Below the pieces are notes generated by a model that made no database searches, had not been told where the DNA came from, and saw nothing but the letters and a program-made list of their open reading frames with translations. The translations under genes were made by a program, and so were the position numbers. Positions 15,582-21,004 of a stretch of 21,491 nucleotides of DNA are shown in pieces. Position 1 is the first letter of the stretch. Every line of letters starts with the position of its first letter. Origin of the DNA: a virus; IMG/VR virus record IMGVR_UViG_3300035490_000040, positions 1 through 21,491 of that record. One strand, written 5' to 3'.

Positions 15582-15782
15582 TTACTCCTTTTCTTGCAGA
15601 GTACCAAGTTCCTTCGACATCAGCCGAGGTAACCCAATAACCCACTTTACCGCCTCGATCTTACCGAGGCATTTATGCGCCTTCTCCAACTCCCCCTTGT
15701 CCAGGTGCAACAGGGCTTGGCGCTGCTCCTGGTCCACCCGCTGCTCCAGGCGTTGCTTGACCATTAGCCAAAACTGGCCCAT
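15582..15782 (-). CDS. Small helical protein overlapping the portal gene's 3' end
   Basis: A 66-residue protein (MGQFWLMVKQRLEQRVDQEQ, ending LMSKELGTLQEKE) in a different frame from the portal. It overlaps the portal's last 110 bases and continues to 15582, where its stop lies next to the scaffold's ribosome binding site. An AGGAGG site lies five bases before ATG 15782, inside portal codons for a Gly/Pro-rich stretch. The predicted structure is helical with an IEAVKWVIGLPRLM motif seen in small phage proteins between portal and scaffold genes. Earlier in-frame ATGs at 15815 lack a site. Function unknown. Confidence 0.7.
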   Translation of the reverse strand: MGQFWLMVKQRLEQRVDQEQRQALLHLDKGELEKAHKCLGKIEAVKWVIGLPRLMSKELGTLQEKE

Positions 15783-17910
15783 TTGCCCCTCCTGGAGGAT
15801 ATCCTTGTCCTGCATTTGGCGCTCCTTGCGGGGCCTGTGACCCCATTACTTGTTGTGCCGAAGCGTTATCCGACATCTTCTGCAACAACTGTTGTTTAGT
15901 CGCTAAAATATGATCTTCTAAAAGCTGTTTATTCTCCGGCGGCATAGAATTGCCATCAGGAGAATCCCTAAACATTGTATGCCCATGTAAATGTTCTAAA
16001 ATATTATCCAAGGGGCTGGTCATAACCTTATGCCCCTGGAGCATTAACATGTTCTCGTCCATGACCGACTGCGCTAATTGATCTTGAGCCTTAGGCTTTT
16101 CTCCGATATATCTCTCCACATCCACCTTGCCGGCCGCACGGAAAGCATCCGCAGTAAGTTCCCATAACCCTCCGGGGTTACGTAATACCAAAGGATTCTG
16201 AATCATGCCTTGATAAAGGATAGAAGCTACTTGCTGCTGCATCGCCTTACTGCCGCCGGTAGCATCTAATCCTTGATAAACATCATAGCTGCCGGCAATA
16301 TCCTCGGGGGCGATACCATCGGGGAAGATGGGATCTCCGTCATCGCCAAGGATCCGATGCTCAAGCCCGGGCGGTATCTTTTCCTGATATTGCTGAAATA
16401 TACTCAGTAATATCTTAGCGAGAAATACCTGTATTCTCTTAGCCAAAGTGATAAATCTTTGATCTCCTTGCTGGATAATAGCTAAAGTGCCTCGGGCCGT
16501 AGACCGGCTGCGGTTAACGCTGGATTCCTGGCCGGACTGATACGATCCCACCGATGCGATCTTCTCCACCATATCCATGATCATCTTCTCTTCCTGGAAG
16601 CTGACCATAGAATTATTCGGCATTACCAGCCACTTGGCGTCATTAACATCATCCATCGGGATCCAAAGACCGGGACGTACCTGTATCTCTTCGGGTGTAA
16701 GCCCGGACGCGGCGCGATAAACGCCCATCGGCACAATACTCATAGTACCGGCGTCAAGGCGCTGGTTATGGATTGCATTCATTTCCTTTTCCAATTCTTT
16801 TATAAAATCGCCTATTGACTTGCCATACATGCGGTTAGTGCGTTTTACAAGCTGGCCGATAGAAAAAGGACGCTTATTGATACGACTGATAGCAAGTAGC
16901 GGCATGGCGCCTAAGAAAGTACGGCTTGATTTTTCCACCCAAAAGATACATTCAACCTTACCCATCTCGGGTATATAATATTTTCCATACCATTCGATGA
17001 GGCTTAGTGGCATGTTGTCCCGAGCGATATTGGCAGCCCTCACGCCTTCGGCTTCCATCTTAGCCTTGTCGAGGCCCTTGATCGACTCTTCCGTACAATA
17101 AGTATCTATACCATCAACATTTTCAAAGAAACCCATTTCCTGTTTATCTTTAAGATCGTCGAGGAACGGGTGAGTGCGATGCCAGATATGACGCAAGTCG
17201 TTCTCGTCAGATCCGGGGACAGAATATACGGGGAACCCTACGTCCTCTAAAGGAAGTACATCCACCGCACAATTCTCAAACTTTTTATAATCGTAACTTA
17301 TTTCCCAATCCGTCTCCTCAACTTTCTTCTGGATTTTTTTACCCATCATGTTGAGGATCATATTTTTAAACTTAGCTACTATCGCTTCTTTTTTCTTCAT
17401 GCGCCGCTGGATCCACTTAAACTCCTCTTCCCATCTGGTCTTAGTAACGCAAGTGCCTTCAAGAATTAAATTCTTAGTGACGTCATCGACGATAGAGGCA
17501 AACTTCATTGAGCGTAAAGCCCAGCGCATAAACTTAGAAACATTTTCCGCGGTATCGACATCGGCTTTTTCCTGGGGAATCCAGTAAACAAGTTCATCGT
17601 TATAAACCGTGGGGAATAATTTAGCGTGTAAGAGTTCAACGGTCATGGCGAGAACCATTGTACGTACGTTGGCGCATCCGGGGAAAGGATCGTTCTTCGG
17701 CTCCTTTTTACCTTCGTACATATTCATAATCTCAACGCGCTCGGCCATGAACTCAGCGCGGTCTTTCTCGTCATTCTCGACGTCAGCGATAACCCGGGAA
17801 ACAATATCCTGCTGAATCTCAGGAGATAAATCCAACATCATAGACATACGTTTTTTCTTTTCTTTCTTTAAAACGTCGTCCGATGTTTTTTTGTCAATGT
17901 TTTTGGGCAT
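15673..17910 (-). CDS. Portal protein
   Basis: A 745-residue protein forming, by family, the dodecameric ring through which DNA enters the head. The N-terminal region (DEKDRAEFMAERVEIMNMYE, then KNDPFPGCANVRTMVLAMTV) and core (SRINKRPFSIGQLVKRTNRM, IHNQRLDAGTMSIVPMGVYR, YQSGQESSVNRSRSTARGTL) match large portal proteins of P22/podovirus-like phages. A helical region (ITLAKRIQVFLAKILLSIFQ) follows. The last 70 residues are a Gly/Pro/Ala/Gln-rich tail, probably disordered, which also encodes the ribosome site and start of the overlapping 66-residue gene. The stop of the gene before and this ATG overlap as TAATG, with AAAGGA upstream. Confidence 0.85.
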   Translation of the reverse strand: MPKNIDKKTSDDVLKKEKKKRMSMMLDLSPEIQQDIVSRVIADVENDEKDRAEFMAERVEIMNMYEGKKEPKNDPFPGCANVRTMVLAMTVELLHAKLFPTVYNDELVYWIPQEKADVDTAENVSKFMRWALRSMKFASIVDDVTKNLILEGTCVTKTRWEEEFKWIQRRMKKKEAIVAKFKNMILNMMGKKIQKKVEETDWEISYDYKKFENCAVDVLPLEDVGFPVYSVPGSDENDLRHIWHRTHPFLDDLKDKQEMGFFENVDGIDTYCTEESIKGLDKAKMEAEGVRAANIARDNMPLSLIEWYGKYYIPEMGKVECIFWVEKSSRTFLGAMPLLAISRINKRPFSIGQLVKRTNRMYGKSIGDFIKELEKEMNAIHNQRLDAGTMSIVPMGVYRAASGLTPEEIQVRPGLWIPMDDVNDAKWLVMPNNSMVSFQEEKMIMDMVEKIASVGSYQSGQESSVNRSRSTARGTLAIIQQGDQRFITLAKRIQVFLAKILLSIFQQYQEKIPPGLEHRILGDDGDPIFPDGIAPEDIAGSYDVYQGLDATGGSKAMQQQVASILYQGMIQNPLVLRNPGGLWELTADAFRAAGKVDVERYIGEKPKAQDQLAQSVMDENMLMLQGHKVMTSPLDNILEHLHGHTMFRDSPDGNSMPPENKQLLEDHILATKQQLLQKMSDNASAQQVMGSQAPQGAPNAGQGYPPGGANGPVLANGQATPGAAGGPGAAPSPVAPGQGGVGEGA
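15788..15793 (-). promoter_or_regulatory. Ribosome binding site embedded in portal coding sequence
   Basis: AGGAGG on the minus strand, five bases before ATG 15782. It falls within portal codons and decides the start of the overlapping small gene. Confidence 0.75.
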
Positions 17911-18071
17911 TAACGGCGTCCTTTTTTCATTCCTTTTTTCCCTTTAGGCTTGCGTCCCGTAGCTAAAGCCTGGCCAGTTTTACTTTGTGCGATCTTAGCA
18001 CTCGCCGCCTTACCATAACCTAACCCTTTTAATTTCGTATATAACTTTTCAACTTTTGTTCCTTTTGGCAT
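17910..18071 (-). CDS. Small basic protein upstream of portal
   Basis: A 53-residue very basic protein (MPKGTKVEKLYTKLKGLGYG, ending KGKKGMKKGRR). It is too short for most gene callers. Small proteins with the motif GYGKAASAKIAQ-K-TG are frequent near phage portal genes. The stop overlaps the portal ATG as TAATG, and its last codons contain the portal's ribosome site, so the two are translationally linked. CGGAGG precedes its ATG. It may bind DNA or stabilise the head; the function is not known. Confidence 0.72.
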   Translation of the reverse strand: MPKGTKVEKLYTKLKGLGYGKAASAKIAQSKTGQALATGRKPKGKKGMKKGRR

Positions 18072-18090
18072 ATTTACCTCCGATTTAAAA

Positions 18091-18106
18091 ACTTACAAGG
18101 CTTCTC
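18091..18106. repeat. Perfect 16-base inverted repeat, left arm
   Basis: ACTTACAAGGCTTCTC here is the exact reverse complement of the arm at 18655-18670. The two arms flank the coiled-coil gene at 18114-18629 and both are intergenic. Allowing three inner mismatches the similarity extends another three bases. Confidence 0.92.
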
Positions 18107-18113
18107 GAACCTG

Positions 18114-18629
18114 TTATCTAAAATTTACTATCGACCCTGATACGTTGTACGAACCCACCGCTGCGTCTTTAGCCACCGAGCAATCGATCACGGCGGTATT
18201 ATAAGTCCCCATAGTCCCGTTAATGCCAGTCCCCATCGATGCTCCCGAAAGACAATTATCCCCTACCCATGTCTGATTCCAGGTGACTGTCCACGGTTGC
18301 CGCCACGGATTAACCGGAGGATAGACCGGATAAGGAACCGGTACTATATTCTCCCGTATCGTTTCTCTTTCAATGATCACCACGGAAACTCTACGCGCCC
18401 GATCATCTTTGTGCTGGCGCTCTTCGATCCTATCCAGCTTTCCATCTTTAAGGTCGTCAAGATCCATTTTCAGGATCCTACGTTCTTCCTGTAACTCCTT
18501 TACCCTCGTATCCAAATCAGCAATCTTTTCAAGCGTTCGATGCACTATCCTTTTAACCTCCTGCACCTGTTTTTCTCTGCCTTCTTTTTCGGCTAAGGCT
18601 ACGCCTTCTTTCACGATATCTTTTTCCAT
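18114..18629 (-). CDS. Coiled-coil protein flanked by inverted repeat
   Basis: A 171-residue protein. Residues about 1-80 are charged and heptad-like (EKEGREKQVQEVKRIVHRTL, then DTRVKELQEERRILKMDLDD), predicting a coiled coil. A Pro/Tyr-rich hinge (VPVPYPVYPPVNPWRQPW) leads to a small beta-rich C-terminal domain with two Cys (GDNCLSG, VIDCSVA) and ending SYNVSGSIVNFR. There is no signal peptide. AAGGAG precedes ATG 18629. Transcription from upstream should stop at the terminator at 18674-18720, so this gene needs its own promoter or read-through; I see no good promoter. Placement and the inverted repeat are compatible with an inserted cassette. No family name. Confidence 0.65.
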   Translation of the reverse strand: MEKDIVKEGVALAEKEGREKQVQEVKRIVHRTLEKIADLDTRVKELQEERRILKMDLDDLKDGKLDRIEERQHKDDRARRVSVVIIERETIRENIVPVPYPVYPPVNPWRQPWTVTWNQTWVGDNCLSGASMGTGINGTMGTYNTAVIDCSVAKDAAVGSYNVSGSIVNFR

Positions 18630-18654
18630 AATCCCTTTCTCCTTTTTTAGGCCG

Positions 18655-18670
18655 GAGAAGCCTTGTAAGT
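18655..18670. repeat. Perfect 16-base inverted repeat, right arm
   Basis: GAGAAGCCTTGTAAGT here pairs with the arm at 18091-18106. It lies between the terminator at 18674-18720 and the ribosome site of the coiled-coil gene. Confidence 0.92.
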
Positions 18671-18673
18671 CCT

Positions 18674-18720
18674 AAAATAAAAAAGCCCGAATCAGAACCA
18701 AGAAAGGTTCCGACCCGGGC
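18674..18720 (-). terminator. Intrinsic (rho-independent) terminator
   Basis: On the minus strand GCCCG pairs with CGGGC, TC with GA and GAACC with GGTTC around a 6-base loop, the remaining positions being G·U, for a 15-base-pair helix. A TTTTTTATTTT tract follows at once. This ends the transcript carrying the Com-like gene, 29 bases after that gene's stop. Confidence 0.9.
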
Positions 18721-18756
18721 GTTTTAAACGCTCTACGTCTATGGCGCTTTAAGCGC
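18719..18756. repeat. Pair of related 13-base palindromes
   Basis: GCGTTTTAAACGC (18719-18731) and GCGCTTTAAGCGC (18744-18756) are both palindromic, each followed by TCT, with centres 25 bases apart. The consensus is GCGYTTTAARCGC. The second overlaps the end of the Com-like gene, the first abuts the terminator stem. They could be operators for a dimeric protein, or small RNA hairpins helping termination. Confidence 0.6.
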
Positions 18757-18904
18757 TCTGTTGTTCTTTGGAAAAGATTAAATTATCTTTTCCACATTTC
18801 GCGCAACGTATCTCGATCTTAAAATTACAATCTCTTTCTAAAATTTTGCACAATAACCGCCGGCAACATTTGCATCTCTGTTCCACGGTTACCTCACAAG
18901 CCAT
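18749..18904 (-). CDS. Com-like zinc-ribbon protein
   Basis: A 51-residue protein with C11-K-C-C14 and C34-A-K-C37 in a pattern (QRCKCCRRLLCK, then FKIEIRCAKCGKDNLIF) close to phage Mu Com, a zinc-ribbon RNA-binding protein that activates translation of the mom DNA-modification gene. I chose ATG 18904, not the in-frame ATG at 18952, because AAGGA lies directly upstream and the product then has the usual Com length and start. It overlaps the previous gene by 11 bases. No mom-like gene is visible here, so its target may lie elsewhere or differ. It ends just before the terminator. Confidence 0.75.
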   Translation of the reverse strand: MACEVTVEQRCKCCRRLLCKILERDCNFKIEIRCAKCGKDNLIFSKEQQSA

Positions 18905-19064
18905 TTGCGTCCTTACATCGTTGTGGACGTAACCAATTAACGCCTTCAACATAAAGATCGTATAAAGGGCACCAATTCTTTTCCGAATAAATCCCCACCC
19001 AATGATGCAATAAAGGACAATCCGTACATTTATCTTTATCCTTTAAGTCTATCTTTACCCGCAT
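18894..19064 (-). CDS. Small Cys-rich protein
   Basis: A 56-residue protein with Cys at 13, 16, 32 and 50 (CTDCPLLHHWVG, WCPLYDLYVEG, RPQRCKDANGL), plausibly a four-Cys zinc site. The start at ATG 19064 sits directly behind the stop of the upstream small gene (TAATATG); the upstream in-frame GTG at 19088 would overlap that gene. Small phage proteins with CxxCPL and WCPL motifs are common and uncharacterised. Co-transcribed with the Com-like gene. Confidence 0.65.
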   Translation of the reverse strand: MRVKIDLKDKDKCTDCPLLHHWVGIYSEKNWCPLYDLYVEGVNWLRPQRCKDANGL

Positions 19065-19065
19065 A

Positions 19066-19230
19066 TTAGAAAGATTTCTTCGCCGCACGGGTAAAAAAAC
19101 TTTTATTAAATGATTTTATCCTGGGGGCACCGCCGGAAATTTTCTTCATTGTCGTAGAAGGAGATTTAATCTGTGCCATGTCAACAAGTTTTATTTTCTT
19201 CATTTTACCGATAGCACCTTTTGTTCTCAT
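19066..19230 (-). CDS. Small basic protein after promoter
   Basis: A 54-residue Lys-rich protein (MRTKGAIGKMKKIKLVDMAQ, ending KSFFTRAAKKSF) with an excellent AGGAGG site and an extended -10 promoter about 25 bases upstream of its start. No hydrophobic core. It begins a three-gene unit ending at the terminator at 18674-18720. It may bind nucleic acid. No family recognised. Confidence 0.68.
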   Translation of the reverse strand: MRTKGAIGKMKKIKLVDMAQIKSPSTTMKKISGGAPRIKSFNKSFFTRAAKKSF

Positions 19231-19253
19231 AATAAAACCTCCTACTTAATAAT

Positions 19254-19262
19254 ATTATACCA
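19254..19262 (-). promoter_or_regulatory. Extended -10 promoter
   Basis: TGGTATAAT on the minus strand is an exact TGn extended -10 element. No convincing -35 is seen at the usual spacing, which extended -10 promoters tolerate. It lies just after the stop of the terminase nuclease gene and would start a leader of about 20 bases before ATG 19230. Confidence 0.6.
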
Positions 19263-19275
19263 CACAAGGTATCAC

Positions 19276-20109
19276 CTAATACCCCGTAGAGGCATCAGCC
19301 GTTAAACGCTTACGGAACACCACCCGCGCCGGCCGTATAACTTCATAAGTTTTAGTATTAAACAATACGAGAAGGCCGTAGCGCAAGGCGTCCTGGCCGT
19401 GCTCGTAGAACCCGTCTTTTTCCGGGCTCTCTTCGTCCGATTCCGACCGCACATAACCCCCCAAAAATCCGTCTATAAGAATATGGCACTTGGTATCAAA
19501 CTTGATCCTGGCCGCACCATCATATTTAGGCAATAATAGATTACGGACAAGATTAATACCGTCCTTGACCTTGCTTGGCCGGGATTGTATCCGTATCCCA
19601 AACCCCCGAAGGATATCGGCCGTAGTCTTTTCGTTCTTATCCGATTTAGCCCTTACCGCAGGATCCCCGGCGTCCTTAAAGGTATAGCCGGCATAAAGCT
19701 TATCCGACATCTCCAAAACCTGCTCCGCGAACTTGTTAATAACAATATCCGTACCCATCAGCTCATTAAGCACCAAAGGGCTACCTTTCTCGTCGATCTG
19801 GAAGAATACGCAGAAGGGGTGGCGGTAGCCAAAGTCCCAACCGCGGTAGATATCCCGAAAAGGGATGGATTCTAAGGTGGTGACGTGCAGGTCAGACCGA
19901 AACTCAGGGTATACGCGCTTACCGCTAGACCTTGAGAAGTCCAGTTCCATCTCCTGATTCCATATATCGACAATATATCCTTTCTTGGTCGTTAACGCCC
20001 AGGCCTCATCCTTATCCGGATCCGCGGTATAATGCAGCCGCATGACGAGGAAACCGTTCTCGTTACGGTATTTATGTAAGCCCTTACACAATAATTCCGG
20101 TTTAGTCAT
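19276..20109 (-). CDS. terL: Terminase large subunit, nuclease half
   Basis: A 277-residue protein holding the C-terminal RNase H-like nuclease that cuts concatemeric DNA at packaging. Residues 14-36 (YRNENGFLVMRLHYTADPDK) are the linker that normally follows the ATPase domain. Catalytic candidates are D92 in YRGWDFGYRHP, D146/D149 in FKDAGDPA and D240 in EHGQDALRYGL; E116 is a further acidic residue. A complete terminase would have the ATPase domain in front, but here translation begins at ATG 20109 with no ATPase, and the ATPase half is a separate gene at 20988-21491. Only a weak site (AAGAGC) precedes the ATG. The two halves probably associate as separate polypeptides. Confidence 0.85.
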   Translation of the reverse strand: MTKPELLCKGLHKYRNENGFLVMRLHYTADPDKDEAWALTTKKGYIVDIWNQEMELDFSRSSGKRVYPEFRSDLHVTTLESIPFRDIYRGWDFGYRHPFCVFFQIDEKGSPLVLNELMGTDIVINKFAEQVLEMSDKLYAGYTFKDAGDPAVRAKSDKNEKTTADILRGFGIRIQSRPSKVKDGINLVRNLLLPKYDGAARIKFDTKCHILIDGFLGGYVRSESDEESPEKDGFYEHGQDALRYGLLVLFNTKTYEVIRPARVVFRKRLTADASTGY

Positions 20110-20120
20110 GCTCTTTGCTC

Positions 20121-20213
20121 TTACCCCTTGTAGAGGTCTGCCGGCGGCGATTTGGCCACGAGAGGCAAGGCGGCCAAGACGAAAATCAGGCTAGTGAGTA
20201 TGGTTTTAACCAT
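20121..20213 (-). CDS. 30-residue peptide with signal-like segment
   Basis: MVKTILTSLIFVLAALPLVA followed by KSPPADLYKG: a positively charged start, a hydrophobic stretch of about 15 residues and a possible signal peptidase I site after LVA. Its ATG overlaps the stop region of the 139-residue gene, and its stop lies 11 bases before the nuclease ATG. No ribosome site of its own, so coupled translation would be needed. It might be an exported peptide or just an inserted coupling frame. Confidence 0.5.
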   Translation of the reverse strand: MVKTILTSLIFVLAALPLVAKSPPADLYKG

Positions 20214-20625
20214 CAAAATTCATTAAAAAGGTATCGTATTCCTTAAAATCAACGCCTAAATGTTTACACCGTAGTTTTTCCAGCTTCTTAGCGAATTGAT
20301 GCTGGGCATAATAAGGCGCCGCAGGGGAATCGCCTGGATCAGCCTCCGGTCCATACACCCCTGCCAAGCGGTCTTTCTCGAACTGGACATCAAAGGCGGT
20401 AACTTGAGCATCCGTGACACCGGCCAGCCCGCAAAGGAACTGCTCATCCACTTCGTGCATAGCCACAAGAAATTCATATATTTTATTCTTCATATCAGAA
20501 ACCTTAACGACATCAACCTTTTTACGTTTACCTTTAGCTGCAGGCCATAATTCCGTAATCCAGTCTCCGACTGTTTCATACCTATGCTCTTTGTGTGGAA
20601 TTGTTTTAATGAATATGTTTAGCAT
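20206..20625 (-). CDS. Conserved-type phage hypothetical protein
   Basis: A 139-residue soluble protein (MLNIFIKTIPHKEHRYETVG, then DWITELWPAAKGK). The pattern of an N-terminal PHKEHRYETVGDW, a middle MKNKIYEFLVAMHEVDEQFL and a C-terminal DPGDSPAAPYYAQHQFAKKL is familiar from many phage genomes without known function. AGAAGGA precedes the ATG. It lies inside the segment that separates the two terminase halves. Function unknown. Confidence 0.7.
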   Translation of the reverse strand: MLNIFIKTIPHKEHRYETVGDWITELWPAAKGKRKKVDVVKVSDMKNKIYEFLVAMHEVDEQFLCGLAGVTDAQVTAFDVQFEKDRLAGVYGPEADPGDSPAAPYYAQHQFAKKLEKLRCKHLGVDFKEYDTFLMNFDG

Positions 20626-20798
20626 TCCTTCTCCCTCCTCTGTAACTCTTCCAACAAAGACTGTACCCCCGTAGAGGGTTTGAACGTAGCCATGACCAAT
20701 CGTATAAGTACCCGGGAGAATAACTGTCGATCGCTCATCTTGGATAGTAATTCTTTTTCCTTGACCGGATCTGGATTAGCACGTTTCTCATCAACCAT
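20619..20798 (-). CDS. Hypothetical small charged protein
   Basis: A 59-residue helical protein (MVDEKRANPDPVKEKELLSK, ending LLEELQRREKEC). AAGGAG precedes ATG 20798, and the stop of the previous gene overlaps this ATG as TAATG, so 20798 is preferred to the in-frame start at 20831. It overlaps the next gene by seven bases. No family recognised. Confidence 0.62.
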   Translation of the reverse strand: MVDEKRANPDPVKEKELLSKMSDRQLFSRVLIRLVMATFKPSTGVQSLLEELQRREKEC

Positions 20799-21004
20799 TA
20801 TTTTATCTCCTTTTTTACCGGCTTCCACCACGCTTCAACCCATGTCTGCCCATTAGGCTTATCCGGTTTAATATCCACAAGTTTATAAAGACTACCGCCC
20901 TTGCCATAGACCAGAGTATTAAGCTTACCGCAAAGATCAGCAATGTCGTAATAGCATAGCTTAGTAATAGTAAAATCTTTAGAATCTTCATTCATTAACA
21001 TCAT
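20798..21004 (-). CDS. Hypothetical small protein after the terminase ATPase half
   Basis: A 68-residue protein (first MMLMNEDSKDFTITKLCYYD, ending EAWWKPVKKEIK), overlapping the ATPase-half stop by 17 bases. An internal ATG at 20995 is an alternative start; neither has a good ribosome site. Tyr/Trp-rich with no membrane segment. Its last codons hold the ribosome site of the next gene. Unknown function. Confidence 0.58.
   Translation of the reverse strand: MMLMNEDSKDFTITKLCYYDIADLCGKLNTLVYGKGGSLYKLVDIKPDKPNGQTWVEAWWKPVKKEIK

Noticed and set aside
15107-15640. 177-residue plus-strand Ser/Thr-rich frame
   Set aside because: Antisense of the Lys/Glu/Val-rich scaffold; such shadows arise from biased codon composition.
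15579-15645. Scaffold start at ATG 15645
   Set aside because: The extra 22 residues overlap the upstream gene, and AAGGAG is correctly placed for ATG 15579.
18085-18115. tRNA-like TTCGA-containing stretch near 18107
   Set aside because: No cloverleaf or acceptor stem can be drawn around it; the sequence is explained by the inverted repeat.
20110-20205. Group I intron remnant near the nuclease start
   Set aside because: I could not identify conserved intron core elements by eye, and the segment is largely taken by the 30-residue frame; kept only as a test in the split-terminase finding.
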